Notes: generated by a model not told the origin, from the letters alone. A stretch of DNA of 64,000 nucleotides from Schlegelella aquatica (GCF_026013905.1 NZ_CP110257.1:2626001-2690000); one strand, 5' to 3'. Positions 17,984 to 28,752 are shown, counted from the first letter of the stretch. Numbers and translations are program-made.

Positions 17984-19201
17984 TCAGCCCGGTAGCGCGT
18001 CGATGAACTCGCGCACCAGCCGCTCGAACTCGGCCGGCTGTTCGAGCACGCTGATGTGCGACGCATCGCCGATGACCGCGAGCCGCGCCCCGGGCACCGC
18101 CTGCGCCAGCGCCTCGGCCATCTCCACCGGCGTGCCTTGGTCCTTCGCACCGGCGATCACCAGCGTCGGGCAGGCGATGCGGGCGAGCCCGTCGCGCCAG
18201 TCGAGCGCCGCGATCGCCTCGCAGCACGCCATGTAGGCCGACGGATCGCAGCGCAGCAGCGTCGCGCGCGAGCGCGCCTCCACCTCGGGATGCTGCGCGC
18301 GGAAGGCCTCGTGGAAGTAGCGGCCCATCACCATGTCGGCAATGGCGGGCAACCCCCCTTGGCGCACCGCGTCGATGCGCTGCCGCCACAGCGCGCGGCC
18401 CGCCTCCGGGTAGTGCGACGTGGTGTTGGCCGCCACCAGGGCCTGCACCAGTTCGGGATGCCGGATCGCCAGCCCCTGCCCCACCATGCCCCCCAACGAC
18501 AGGCCCACCCACACCACCGGCCCGCGACCCCATTCCCGCACGAGCCGCGCCGCATCTTCGACCAGATCGTCCATGGCGTACGGCCCGCCCGGCGCACTCG
18601 AGCGGCCGTGGCCGCGGTGGTCGTAACGCAGCACCTCGCAACCGTGCGCGGCGAGCGACTCCGCCAACCGATCCCACAAGTGAGCATCCATGCCGAGCGC
18701 GTGGCTCAGCACCACGGGCCGCCCCTGCCCCTGCAGCAACACGTGCAGTTGCGGAGTGCTGAAGGTGTGCTGCTCGCGCACGCGCCGCTCGGGCGTGAGC
18801 GGCTGCGGCGGCGGCGCGATCCCGTGTTCCTGCAGCACCTGCATCGCAAGTTTGAAGGCCGTGTTGGCCGCAGGCACCCCGCAATAGATGGCTGATTGCA
18901 GCAGCGTCTCCTGCAGCTCCTGCAGCGGCACGCCGCCTTCGACCGCGGCGCGGAAGTGCAGCTCGAACTCCTCCCAGCGCCCCTGCGCGACCGTCATGCC
19001 GAGCACGAGCAGACGGCGCGTGCGATGGTCCAGCCCCGGGCGGCCCCAGATGTCGTTCCAGGCATAGCGCGTGATGAGCGACTGAAAATCCGCATTGAAG
19101 CGGTTGGCCGAATGGAGCGACCGCTCCACCCAGGCGTCGCCGAGCACCGCGCGCCGCTGCTGGAGGCCGCGGTCGAAATCGTCTTGAAGATCGTGAGTCA
19201 T
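17984..19201 (-). CDS. Fused 4-carboxymuconolactone decarboxylase / 3-oxoadipate enol-lactonase
   Basis: 405 residues in two modules. Residues about 1-130 match PcaC ([20 protein letters not shown], then [19 protein letters not shown], with the [13 protein letters not shown]ys). Residues about 145-405 are an alpha/beta hydrolase like PcaD: oxyanion region [13 protein letters not shown], nucleophile elbow [13 protein letters not shown], Asp in AGAKDQGTP and His in [12 protein letters not shown]. One chain would carry out decarboxylation and lactone hydrolysis, two consecutive steps to 3-oxoadipate. The order is PcaC then PcaD; the well-known actinobacterial PcaL fusion has the opposite order. 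It starts 19 bases after pcaB, so the two are co-transcribed. The ATG at 19201 fits the PcaC start [13 protein letters not shown]. Confidence 0.92.
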   Translation of the reverse strand: MTHDLQDDFDRGLQQRRAVLGDAWVERSLHSANRFNADFQSLITRYAWNDIWGRPGLDHRTRRLLVLGMTVAQGRWEEFELHFRAAVEGGVPLQELQETLLQSAIYCGVPAANTAFKLAMQVLQEHGIAPPPQPLTPERRVREQHTFSTPQLHVLLQGQGRPVVLSHALGMDAHLWDRLAESLAAHGCEVLRYDHRGHGRSSAPGGPYAMDDLVEDAARLVREWGRGPVVWVGLSLGGMVGQGLAIRHPELVQALVAANTTSHYPEAGRALWRQRIDAVRQGGLPAIADMVMGRYFHEAFRAQHPEVEARSRATLLRCDPSAYMACCEAIAALDWRDGLARIACPTLVIAGAKDQGTPVEMAEALAQAVPGARLAVIGDASHISVLEQPAEFERLVREFIDALPG

Positions 19202-19220
19202 TGCCTGTCCTGACCGTCGT

Positions 19221-20588
19221 TCACTGGGCGGCTTGCGCGCGCAGCCGCGGCAGCCACTCCCGCACCCACCGGGCCGCGGGTTGCGCCGCCTGCACCGGAT
19301 CGAAGAGCCGCTCGAGCTCGGCGGCATCGAGCGTGCCCGACAACGCCGGGTCGGCCTGCACCGCCGCAGCGACCAGCTCCTTCAGCGGCCGGTGCTCTTG
19401 CACCGCACGCCTGGCCAGCGACTCGACCAGCGTGTGCGCCGCCGACTTGCCGATGCGCTCGGCCAGACACAGGGCGACCACCTCGGTCGACACGAGCCCG
19501 TGCAGGGCGTCGATGTTGCGGCGCATGCGCGGTGCATCGACCTCGAGGCCGCCCGCTGCCTGTGCCAGCGCGCGGACCGCGCCGTGCGCCGTGATGAAGA
19601 GCCCCGCCCACTCCGCCAGTTCGGCCTGCCAGTTGCCCAGGCCGCGCTCGTGTTCCTGAGGCATGGCCGCCAAGATGGCTGCGACCCGATGCGGCGCGCG
19701 AGCGGCCGCGGCCAGCGCCACCATCGACGCCACCGGATTGCGCTTGTGCGGCATGGCCGACGAGCCGCCCCGCCCGGTTCCCGAGGGCTCGGCCAGTTCG
19801 CCCACCTCGGACTGGGCCAGCAGCGACCAGTCCCGCGCGATCTTGCCGAGCGCACCGCACAACACACCCACCTCGGCGCCGAAGGCCACCCACTCGTCGC
19901 GCTGCGTGTGCCAGGCCTGCCCCGGCCAGTGCAGCCCCAGCTCCTGGGCGATCCGCGCCGCCACCGCAGAGCCCCGCGCGCCGAGCGACGAGAGCGTGCC
20001 GACCGCACCGCCGAACTGCAGCGCAAGCGCCTCGTGCGCCCGTCGGCGCAAGGACTCGCGCCGGCGCACCAGCGGCGTCGCCCAGCCGACGCACTTGAAT
20101 CCGAAGCTCACCACCTGGGCAGGCTGCATCAGCGTGCGCGCGAGCACCGGCGTGTCGGCGTGCACCTGCGCGAGCTCCAGCAGCGCGCGGATGAGCTCGC
20201 CCAGGTCGCGGTCGATCATCGCCCACGCCCGGCGCGTGAGCAGCGCCATCGCGGTGTCGATCACGTCCTGGCTCGTGCTGCCCCAGTGCACGTAGCCCGC
20301 CGCTTGCTTGTCAAAGAGCGCGACCGTCTCGGTGAGCTTCTTGACGAGCGGGATGGCGAGGCTGCCGGCACGCCCGCTTTCGGCCACCAGGGCGGAGATG
20401 TCGTACAGATCGGCCTTGCAGACGTTGGCGATGGCCTGGGCCGCGGAGGCAGGAATCAGCCCTTCGGCCGCGCATGCCCGCGCCAGCGCCGCTTCGAAGT
20501 CCATCATCGCCTGCACGACGGAGGACTCGCCAAACAGTGAAAGTGCCTCAGGTGTGGAAAGAAAACCTTCGAAAGGAAAGGAGGCCAT
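19221..20588 (-). CDS. pcaB: 3-carboxy-cis,cis-muconate cycloisomerase
   Basis: 455 residues of the fumarase/aspartase superfamily. The signature loop GSSAMPHKRNPV is complete, and other conserved stretches (HWGSTSQDVIDTA, ARTLMQPAQVVSFG) are as in bacterial PcaB. It converts 3-carboxy-cis,cis-muconate, the product of protocatechuate 3,4-dioxygenase, to 4-carboxymuconolactone, feeding the fused PcaC-PcaD enzyme just downstream. An AAGGA site lies 5-6 bases before the ATG. A 21-bp operator-like inverted repeat overlaps this leader, and the gene diverges from an IclR-type regulator. The dioxygenase genes pcaHG are not nearby. Confidence 0.94.
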   Translation of the reverse strand: MASFPFEGFLSTPEALSLFGESSVVQAMMDFEAALARACAAEGLIPASAAQAIANVCKADLYDISALVAESGRAGSLAIPLVKKLTETVALFDKQAAGYVHWGSTSQDVIDTAMALLTRRAWAMIDRDLGELIRALLELAQVHADTPVLARTLMQPAQVVSFGFKCVGWATPLVRRRESLRRRAHEALALQFGGAVGTLSSLGARGSAVAARIAQELGLHWPGQAWHTQRDEWVAFGAEVGVLCGALGKIARDWSLLAQSEVGELAEPSGTGRGGSSAMPHKRNPVASMVALAAAARAPHRVAAILAAMPQEHERGLGNWQAELAEWAGLFITAHGAVRALAQAAGGLEVDAPRMRRNIDALHGLVSTEVVALCLAERIGKSAAHTLVESLARRAVQEHRPLKELVAAAVQADPALSGTLDAAELERLFDPVQAAQPAARWVREWLPRLRAQAAQ

Positions 20589-20596
20589 GCAGATCC

Positions 20597-20633
20597 TTCG
20601 TGCGCCAATCGCACGAAAGTGTGGAGTTCGAAC
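20597..20633. promoter_or_regulatory. PcaR-like operator upstream of pcaB
   Basis: A perfect inverted repeat TTCGTGCG-N5-CGCACGAA (20597-20617) begins 9 bases upstream of the pcaB start codon; the inner 15 bases match the recalled PcaR consensus at about 12 positions. A palindrome GTTCGAAC follows at 20626-20633. The two form a composite site in the pcaB/regulator divergent region, close enough to the start that binding could also block transcription. Confidence 0.6.
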
Positions 20634-20759
20634 AATCCCGGCAATCTAGGCTATATTGCTCGCGCTCACAAGCACCTGGAGGCCCGTGCGAGGGTCGGTT
20701 GCGCGGTCATCGCGCGCGTCGAGGCCGGAGCCTACCGGCCCGCATCAAGAGGTGGGGTC

Positions 20760-21542
20760 ATGTCGGCGTTGTTGCAGCAACCCTTCACAATTCAGAAGCG
20801 CGACTTCATCGCCGGGCTGGAGAAGGGTTTGGCGGTGATCGAGGCGTTCGACCAGGAACGCTCGCGCCTGTCGATGACGGAGGTCGCGCAGCGCACCGGC
20901 CTCACGCGCGCCGCAGCGCGCCGCTACCTGCTCACGCTCACGCAGCTGGGCTACGTGCACTACGACGGGCGCATGTTCTCCCTCACCGCCAAGGTGCTGC
21001 GGCTCGGCCAGTCCTATCTGCACTCCGGGCGCTTGCCGCGCGTGGTGCATCCGCAGTTGCACAAGCTGGCACACGTGCTCCAGGAGGCCTCCTCCGCCGG
21101 CGTGCTGGACGGCAACGACGTGCTGTGCATCGCCGCCACCACCGCAGGCCGCATCGTCTCGGCCACACTGGCCCCGGGCACGCGCGTGCCGGCCTACTGC
21201 ACGTCCAACGGACGGGTGCTCCTGGCCGCCTTGCCCCAGGAGCAGGTGGACCAATGGTTGGAGCAGCAACAGCTCGAGCCGCTCACACCCCACACCATCA
21301 CGCACCGTGAGCGCCTGCGCATCGAGATCGCCCGCGCCCGAGCGCAGGGCTACGCCATGGTCGATCAGGAACTCGAGCTCGGCCTGCGCACGCTGGCCGT
21401 GCCGATCCGCAATCTGCGCGGCGACACGGTGGCGGCGCTCAACGTCAGCGTCCATGCCGCGCGTATGTCGATGAGCGATCTGCAAGAGCGCTGCCTGCCG
21501 GCTCTGCTGCAGGTGCAAGGCCAGCTGCGCAGCTTGCTCTGA
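20760..21542 (+). CDS. IclR-family regulator, PcaR/PobR type, divergent from pcaB
   Basis: 260 residues from the ATG at 20760, which has a GAGG site close upstream; the frame is open further back but that part is non-homologous in character. The protein begins KRDFIAGLEKGLAVIEAFDQ and continues with the recognition helix LTRAAARRYLLTLTQLGYV, both hallmark stretches of PcaR, PcaU and PobR. The effector domain shows LDGNDVLCIAATT, RVPAYCTSNGRVLLAAL and GDTVAALNVSVHA. It is the best candidate activator of pcaB-pcaCD. It shares the subgroup with the regulator at 12.2-13.1 kb, so the two halves of the pathway may be under separate but related control. Confidence 0.9.
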   Translation: MSALLQQPFTIQKRDFIAGLEKGLAVIEAFDQERSRLSMTEVAQRTGLTRAAARRYLLTLTQLGYVHYDGRMFSLTAKVLRLGQSYLHSGRLPRVVHPQLHKLAHVLQEASSAGVLDGNDVLCIAATTAGRIVSATLAPGTRVPAYCTSNGRVLLAALPQEQVDQWLEQQQLEPLTPHTITHRERLRIEIARARAQGYAMVDQELELGLRTLAVPIRNLRGDTVAALNVSVHAARMSMSDLQERCLPALLQVQGQLRSLL

Positions 21543-21566
21543 CCCCCGAGCGGGGTGGCCGGCGCC

Positions 21567-22519
21567 TCAGCGCCGCGCCGCGGCGCGCAGCTCGCTCGGG
21601 CTCGCCCCGAAGTGCTGCTTGAAGACGCGGCTGAAATGCGAGGGCTGTTGTAGCCCCACGAGAGCGCGATCTCGGTGATCGAGGAGCCGGCGAACTCGTG
21701 CGACAACAGATCGCGGCGGCACGCCTGCAGACGCTGCGTTTGGATGTAGTCCGCCAGCGTCGTCTCTTCCTGCTCGAACACCGCGTGCAGCGACCGCTTG
21801 CTGCAGCTCAGGGCCTGGGCGATTCGGTCGATCGTGAGCTCGGGATCGCGCAAATGGGCTTGCACGTACTGCTTGATGCGGTCGCGCAGCAGCTCGCGCT
21901 GCGTCACGGCCGTGGGCTTGCCGGCCTTTTCCAGCATCGCCAGTTGCAGCAGCCGACTCAACGCGTCGGCCACCCCGACCCCGGCGTGCGGGGGCAGCTG
22001 CGGCAGCTCGTGGAACACGCCGTTCATCATCTCGTAGGCCAGCCGCGCCACACCGACCGAACCCGGGAAGCGCCGCACCATGACCTCGGGCAAGGACACG
22101 CGCGGGTCCATCAGCTGGTCCTTGGGCAGCAGCAGCACCAGCTGCTCGACCGCGTCGGGGTTGGACACCGTGTAGGCCTCGGTGGTGTCGTACACGCTCC
22201 AGTCGCCCGGCGCGAGCCAGACCTGGCGCCCGTGCTGCTCGAAGCAAGCGTGGCCCTTGAGCTGAGCGACGACCTTCAGGAAGGGCCGGTCGCTGTGGCG
22301 GATGAGGGTGGGCGTGCGCACCACGCGGTGGCGGCTGACCTGCAAGCGACACACCGTCATGTAGCCGACGTCGCCATGCTCGATGCGCCCGGTGAACATC
22401 GGGTCGCCATAGGCGTCGGAATGCAGGCGTCCGATCAGCCCCCAGATGCGATCGCCCCACCAGGCCAGGCGTTCGCCGGCGGGCACTTCGTCGGTGGAGA
22501 TGGAATGCAGGCCGGACAT
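21567..22519 (-). pseudogene. AraC-family regulator with a single-base frameshift near the C-terminus
   Basis: Reads from ATG 22519 (MSGLHSISTDEVPAGERLAWW) through an AraC-binding-like sensor domain and most of the DNA-binding domain (LTIDRIAQALSCSKRSLHAVF, then SSITEIALSWGYNSP). At about 21650 the frame is lost: the expected continuation SHFSRVFKQHFGASPSELRAA follows directly in another frame and ends at 21567. One base is missing in a short G-run (minus-strand CCC). Without correction the last helix-turn-helix is replaced by an unrelated long tail, so the protein is probably inactive. It diverges from the Liv-type ABC operon and aldehyde dehydrogenase and would be their activator. A real mutation and a sequencing slip cannot be told apart here. 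Confidence 0.85.
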
Positions 22520-22693
22520 GGCCGCAGAGTATGGACCTGGGCCTGCGGCCTGCGCCAAAGCCCTGGCGGCAACTGCACTAGGGATTTCCCTCAGCGATCT
22601 GCGCTGTCGAGCAAGGCCGCGCGCACTGGCAGGCAAGCGCCGCGGCGGCGCCCTTCCTACGATGCCGCGCATGACTCGACGCAAGGAGACGAC

Positions 22694-23899
22694 ATGCTTG
22701 AGACACGCCGTGCGCTGCTGACCCTGGCCGCCCTCCTCGCCTGCGCGGGCCCCGCCTGCGCGCAGGACAAGATCCGCATCGGTTGGGCGCTGTCCAAGAC
22801 GGGCCCGAACGCGGGCGGCGTCGCGACCACGCAGGCGCCCAACTACCAGCTGTGGGTGCAGGAAGTCAACGCCGCCGGCGGCTTGCTGCTCAAGTCCACG
22901 GGCAAGCGCGTGCCGATCGAGGTGGTCGAGTACGACGACCGTTCCAGCTCCGAGGAAGCGGTGCGTGCGGTCGAGCGGCTCATCACGCAGGACAAGGTGG
23001 ACTTCGTGCTGCCGCCCTGGGGCACCGCGCTCAACCTCGCGGTGGGCCCCACCTTGCACAAGCATGGCTACCCGCACCTGGCCTTCACCGCGGTCACCGA
23101 CCGCGCCCCCGAGTTGGCCAAGCGATGGCCCAACGCCTTCTTCTTCCTGGGCACGAGCGCGCAGTACGCCGAAGGCCTCATGGCTCACCTGGAAAGCCTG
23201 CGCCGAGAGGGTCGCATCGGCCCCACGGTGGCGATGGTGAGCGTGGCCGACGGCTTCGGCATCGACCTGTCGGGCGCGGCGCGCAAGGTGGTCGAGAAGC
23301 ACGGCTTCAAGCTGGTCTACGACAAGACCTATCCGCTCGGCACACAGGACATGGCACCCATGCTCCAGGAGATCAAGGCGCTCGACCCGGACGTCTTCAT
23401 CGCCTTCTCGTACCCGCCCGACACGCTGACGATCACCGACCAGGCACGCGTCGCCGGCTTCAATCCCAAGGTCTTCTACACCGGCGTGGGCACGGCCTTT
23501 CCGGTCTACAAGCAGCGCTTTGCCGCCAACACCGAAGGCGTGATGGGCATCGGCGGCGTGAACTTCGACAGCCCGGCGATCAAGGACTACTTCAAGCGCC
23601 ACCAGGCAGCGACCGGCCGCGAGCCGGACCGCTGGGCCAGCGCGATCACGTATGCCGGCCTGCAGGCCTTCCAGCAGGCCCTCGAGCGCGTCGGCCGCAT
23701 CGACCGCGCCGCGGTGTCCGCCGAACTGAAGAAGGGCAGCTTCGACACCATCGTCGGCCCGATGAAGCTCGACCAGCAGGTCTACACCGGCCAATGGGAA
23801 GTGGGCCAGTGGCAGGACGGCGAGTTCTACGCGATCGCTCCGGCCCAACGTGCGGGCGCGCGCAACGCCATCGTGCCGAAGCCGGCCTGGAAACACTGA
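22694..23899 (+). CDS. Branched-chain-amino-acid-type ABC transporter substrate-binding protein
   Basis: 401 residues with a signal peptide (LLTLAALLACAGPACA, cut before QDKIRIGW). The mature start IRIGWALSKTGPNAGG and later parts such as DDRSSSEEAVRAVERLI place it in the Leu/Ile/Val-binding (type I periplasmic) family. An AAGGAG site lies 5 bases before the ATG at 22694; earlier starts in the frame are antisense to the AraC gene. It is first of a six-gene operon with two permeases, two ATPases and an aldehyde dehydrogenase. In Burkholderiales such systems often import aromatic acids or amides rather than amino acids, and the terminal dehydrogenase supports this, but the ligand is not known. 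Confidence 0.9.
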   Translation: MLETRRALLTLAALLACAGPACAQDKIRIGWALSKTGPNAGGVATTQAPNYQLWVQEVNAAGGLLLKSTGKRVPIEVVEYDDRSSSEEAVRAVERLITQDKVDFVLPPWGTALNLAVGPTLHKHGYPHLAFTAVTDRAPELAKRWPNAFFFLGTSAQYAEGLMAHLESLRREGRIGPTVAMVSVADGFGIDLSGAARKVVEKHGFKLVYDKTYPLGTQDMAPMLQEIKALDPDVFIAFSYPPDTLTITDQARVAGFNPKVFYTGVGTAFPVYKQRFAANTEGVMGIGGVNFDSPAIKDYFKRHQAATGREPDRWASAITYAGLQAFQQALERVGRIDRAAVSAELKKGSFDTIVGPMKLDQQVYTGQWEVGQWQDGEFYAIAPAQRAGARNAIVPKPAWKH

Positions 23900-23926
23900 G
23901 CCGAAAAGCGCCGGAGTCCCGCCTCG

Positions 23927-24798
23927 ATGGTCCTGATCGACATCCTGCTCGGCGGCCTCACGCTGGGCGGCCTCTATGCCCTCGTGGCGATGGGGCTGAC
24001 GCTGCAGTACGGCGTCGCCCGCATCATGAACCTCGCCCACGGCGAGTTCCTGATCCTGGCGAGCTTCGCGGCCTTCGTGCTCGTGAGCCAGTGGCGGCTG
24101 CACCCGCTGCTGGCGCTGGTTCTCGCACTGCCGCTCGGCTTCGCGCTGCAATGGGCGGTGTACCGCGTGCTGCTCACGCCGCTCGTCAGGCGCACGCAGG
24201 CCGGCCCCGCGCTGGAGGCGGACAGCATCCTGGCCACCTTCGGCCTGCTGTTCATCGTGCAGGGCATCGTGCTGGTGATCTTCGGCGGCAACTACTACAG
24301 CTACAGCTATCTGTCGGTGCCCGTCTCGATCCTGGGCAGCACAGTGGCCGCGAACCGGCTGCTGGTGCTCGCGCTCGCGGTGCTGATCGGCGGCGCGTTG
24401 TACGTCGCGCTGATCAAGACCCGCCTGGGCACCGCGGTGCGGGTGGTGGCGGTCGCGCCGCGCTTCGCCCCGCTGGTGGGCATCGACGTGCGCGCCCTCT
24501 CGGCGCTGGCCTTCGGCCTGGGCGGCGCGCTCGTTGCGGCCTGCGGCGTGCTGGTCAGCATGTTCCTGCCCTTCTCCGCCTCGATGGGCGTGGTCTTCAC
24601 GATGAAGGCGCTGGTCGTCGTCATCATGGGAGGCGTCGGTCATCTGGCCGGTTGCCTCGCCGCCGGGTTGCTGCTGGGCCTGGTGGAGTCGATCGTCGCG
24701 CGGCTCGTCGACCCCGGCCTCACGCTGGCGGCTACCTATGTGCTGTTCCTCGGGGTGCTGCTGCTGCGCCCCGCGGGCCTGTTCGGGAGGGCCGCACG

Positions 24799-24802
<4 letters not shown>
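23927..24802 (+). CDS. livH: ABC transporter permease, LivH type
   Basis: 291 residues with about eight membrane helices. The start VLIDILLGGLTLGGLYALVAMGLTLQYGVARIMNLAHGEF is characteristic of LivH, including the NLAHGEF loop. Near the C-terminus, MKALVVVIMGGVGHLAG is the coupling-helix region that contacts the ATPase. It forms the membrane pore with the LivM partner. The stop overlaps the livM start by 4 bases. Confidence 0.92.
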
Positions 24803-25793
<991 letters not shown>

Positions 25794-25797
<4 letters not shown>

Positions 25798-26549
25798 GCG
25801 CGCTGCTGCACGTCCAGGGCCTGCGCAAGGCGTTCGGCGGCCTGGTCGCGGTGGACGGATTGGGCTTCGAGGTCGCCGCGGGCGACATCCTCGGCTTGCT
25901 CGGGCCCAACGGGTCAGGCAAGACGACCGCGTTGAATCTGATCTCGGGCGCCCTCGAGCCGGACGCGGGCTCGGTGCGGTTGGACGGCGTCGAGTTGGCG
26001 GGGCTGCCGGCCCATCGCATCGCGCGCCTGGGCGTGGCCCGCACCTTCCAGCTGGTGCGCGTGCTCCCGTCGATGAGCTGCCTCGAGAACGTCGCCGCCG
26101 GGATGGCCTTCCGTCCTCAAGGCGTCTTCGGTGCGCGGGCGCGCTCGCTCGCGATCGAGCTGCTCGAAAGGGTCGGCCTTGCGCATGCCGCCCACGCGCA
26201 CGCGGGCGATCTGACCTACATCGATCAGAAGCGCCTCGAACTGGCACGCGCGCTCGCGCTCGCGCCGCGCGTGCTGCTGCTGGACGAATGGCTCGCGGGC
26301 CTGAACCCGACCGAGCTGCAGGAAGGCATCGCGCTGGTGCGCTCGCTGCGCGAACAGGGACTGGCCATCGTGCTGGTCGAGCACGTGATGGACGCGGTGC
26401 ACGCGTTGTGCGACCGCTGCGTCGTGATGAGCGCGGGGCGGTGGCTGGCGGCGGGACCGACGGCACGAGTGCTCGCGGACCCGAAGGTCGTCGAGGCCTA
26501 TCTCGGCGAGGACGCGCAGAGCCTGGAGGCGAAGGCGGACCATGCTTGA
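25794..26549 (+). CDS. livG: ABC transporter ATP-binding protein, LivG type
   Basis: 251 residues, GTG start overlapping the livM stop by 4 bases (GTGA). Walker A is GPNGSGKT and Walker B VLLLDEW. The signature region reads DLTYIDQKRLELARALA, a looser version of the usual LSYGQQ form, and the residue after the catalytic Glu is Trp rather than Pro. Both variants are compatible with function in this family. The C-terminal part ends with the LivG-type extension DPKVVEAYLGE. Confidence 0.92.
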
Positions 26550-27255
26550 AGTCGAACGCCTGTCCGTGCACTACGCCCGCCACGTCGCGCTGCGCGACGT
26601 GGCGCTGCAAGTGCGTCGCGGCGAGCTCGTGGTGATGCTGGGCGCCAACGGCGCGGGCAAGAGTTCGCTGCTCAAGGCCATCGGCGGGATGGTCGCCCCG
26701 CAGCCCGGAGCGCGCGTGCGGCTCGGGACGCACGACCTCGCGCGCATGCCGGCGCACCGCGTGGTCGAGGCGGGTCTGGCCCTGGTGCCCGAGGGCCGCG
26801 GCCTCTTCGGCGATCTGACGGTGCGCGAGAACCTGCGGCTCGGCGCCCTGCCCCAGCGCGCGAGGAAGGGCGAATCGGCTACCTTCGAGCAGGTGCTGCG
26901 GCTCTTTCCGCGGCTGGCCGAGCGGCTGTCGCAACCGGTGCGCACGATGAGCGGCGGCGAGCAGCAGATGGTGGCGATCGGCCGCGCGCTCATGTCCGCC
27001 CCCGACATCCTGCTGCTGGACGAGCCGTCGCTCGGCCTGGCCCCCAAGACCACCAAGGAGCTGTTCGCGGCGCTCGCCCGCGTGCGCGAGCTGGGCATCG
27101 GCATCTTGCTGGTCGAACAGAACGCGGCCTTGAGCCTGGCCATCGCCGACCGTGGATTGCTGATCGAAAACGGCCGGATCACCGGCGGCGGCAGTGCGCG
27201 CGAATTGCGCCAGGACCCGGCCGTGCGCCGCGCCTACCTGGGCGCAGCGCATTGA
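26542..27255 (+). CDS. livF: ABC transporter ATP-binding protein, LivF type
   Basis: 237 residues. Walker A GANGAGKSS, Q-loop region VPEGRGLFGDLTVRENL (typical of LivF), signature MSGGEQQM and Walker B ILLLDEPSLGLAP are all canonical. The ATG lies 8 bases inside the end of livG, so the two ATPases are translationally coupled and presumably form a heterodimer energising LivH-LivM. Confidence 0.93.
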   Translation: MLEVERLSVHYARHVALRDVALQVRRGELVVMLGANGAGKSSLLKAIGGMVAPQPGARVRLGTHDLARMPAHRVVEAGLALVPEGRGLFGDLTVRENLRLGALPQRARKGESATFEQVLRLFPRLAERLSQPVRTMSGGEQQMVAIGRALMSAPDILLLDEPSLGLAPKTTKELFAALARVRELGIGILLVEQNAALSLAIADRGLLIENGRITGGGSARELRQDPAVRRAYLGAAH

Positions 27256-27300
27256 GCCGCCTGCAGACCCGCCCTGTCCCGACTTGATGTGGAGGACCCC

Positions 27301-28752
27301 ATGTTCCAGATCGACCTGTTGATCGACCATGACGACCGCCCCGCCAGCGGCGGCGCCACCTTCGTGCGGCGCAATCCGATGACCGGCGAGGTCGCCACCC
27401 GCGCCGCGGCGGCCACCGTCGCGGACGCGCGCGCTGCGGCCGATGCGGCGGCGCGCGCCTTCCCGGCCTGGTCCCAGCTCGGCCCGGGCGCCCGTCGCGC
27501 GATGCTGCTCCAGGCGGCCGACGCGCTCGAGGCGCGCACGCCCGAGTTCATCGCCCGCGCCGCGTCGGAAACCGGCGCCACCGCGGGCTGGATCGGCTTC
27601 AACTGCATGCTGGCCGCCCACATGCTGCGCGAGGCGGCCTCCATGACGACGCAGATCACCGGCGAGATCATTCCCTCCGACGTGCCGGGCCTGCTCGCGA
27701 TGGCTCATCGCCAGCCGGTCGGCGTGGTGCTGGGCATCGCGCCGTGGAACGCGCCCGTCATCCTTGGCACCCGGGCACTCGCGATGCCCCTGGCCTGCGG
27801 CAACACCGTGGTGCTCAAGGCCAGCGAGCTGTGTCCCGGCACGCACCGCCTGATCGGCGAGGCGCTGCGCGAGGCGGGCCTGCCGCCCGGCGTCGTCAAC
27901 GTGATCACCAACGCGCCCGAAGACGCGCCCCAGATCGTCGAGGCGCTGATCGCGCACCCCGCCGTGCGCCGCATCAACTTCACCGGCAGCTCGCGCGTCG
28001 GGCGCCTCGTCGCCATCAAGGCGGCCGAACACTTCAAGCGCGTGCTGCTCGAACTGGGCGGCAAGGCGCCGCTGGTGGTGCTGGACGACGCCGATCTGGA
28101 CGCCGCCGTCGCAGCGGCTGCCTTCGGCGCCTTCATGAACCAGGGGCAGATCTGCATGTCCACCGAGCGCATCGTCGTCGACGAGGGCGTCGCTGACGAG
28201 TTCGTGCGACGCCTGGCCGCCAAGGCCGAGAGCCTCACGGTGGGCGACCCGCGCGAAGGCAAGGCGGTGCTGGGCTCGGTCGTCGACCCGGCGGCGGTCG
28301 AGCGAGTGCAGGCGCTGATCCACGACGCCATCGGCCAGGGCGCCAAGCTCGTGGCGGGCGGCACCACCCAAGGCACGCTGATGAGCGCGCACGTGCTCGA
28401 CCATGTGACGCCCGCGATGCGGATCTACGGCGAGGAGTCCTTCGGGCCGGTCGTCACCGTCGTGCGCGTGCGCGGCGTCGACGAGGCGGTGCGGGTGGCC
28501 AACGACACCGAGTATGGCCTCTCGGCCGCGGTGTTCGGCCGCGACGTCACTCGGGCGCTCGAGGTGGCGCGCCGCATCGACTCGGGCATCTGCCACGTCA
28601 ACGGCCCCACCGTGCACGACGAGGCGCAGATGCCCTTCGGCGGCGTGAAGGCCTCCGGCTGGGGCCGCTTCGGCGGCAAGGCAGCGATCGACGAGTTCAC
28701 CGAACTGCGCTGGATCACGGTGCAGTCGGGTGAGCGGCACTACCCCTTCTAG
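27301..28752 (+). CDS. Aldehyde dehydrogenase, vanillin/salicylaldehyde dehydrogenase type
   Basis: 483 residues of the NAD(P)-dependent aldehyde dehydrogenase superfamily. Conserved: GVVLGIAPWNAPVILGTRA (cofactor fold), INFTGSSRVGR, LELGGKAPLVV with the general-base Glu, and FMNQGQICMSTER with the nucleophilic Cys. The phrase NQGQICMSTER and the fold-binding region resemble vanillin, benzaldehyde and salicylaldehyde dehydrogenases. It would oxidise an aromatic aldehyde to the acid, which could feed the protocatechuate genes upstream. The ATG at 27301 has GGAGG 5 bases before it; a GTG four codons earlier lacks this. Last gene of the Liv-type operon, followed by a terminator. Confidence 0.9.
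   Translation: MFQIDLLIDHDDRPASGGATFVRRNPMTGEVATRAAAATVADARAAADAAARAFPAWSQLGPGARRAMLLQAADALEARTPEFIARAASETGATAGWIGFNCMLAAHMLREAASMTTQITGEIIPSDVPGLLAMAHRQPVGVVLGIAPWNAPVILGTRALAMPLACGNTVVLKASELCPGTHRLIGEALREAGLPPGVVNVITNAPEDAPQIVEALIAHPAVRRINFTGSSRVGRLVAIKAAEHFKRVLLELGGKAPLVVLDDADLDAAVAAAAFGAFMNQGQICMSTERIVVDEGVADEFVRRLAAKAESLTVGDPREGKAVLGSVVDPAAVERVQALIHDAIGQGAKLVAGGTTQGTLMSAHVLDHVTPAMRIYGEESFGPVVTVVRVRGVDEAVRVANDTEYGLSAAVFGRDVTRALEVARRIDSGICHVNGPTVHDEAQMPFGGVKASGWGRFGGKAAIDEFTELRWITVQSGERHYPF

Noticed and set aside
22580..22591. AGGGA-TT-TCCCT repeat between the AraC gene and the binding-protein gene
   Set aside because: Too short and common to claim as an operator without further support; AraC-type sites are usually direct repeats.
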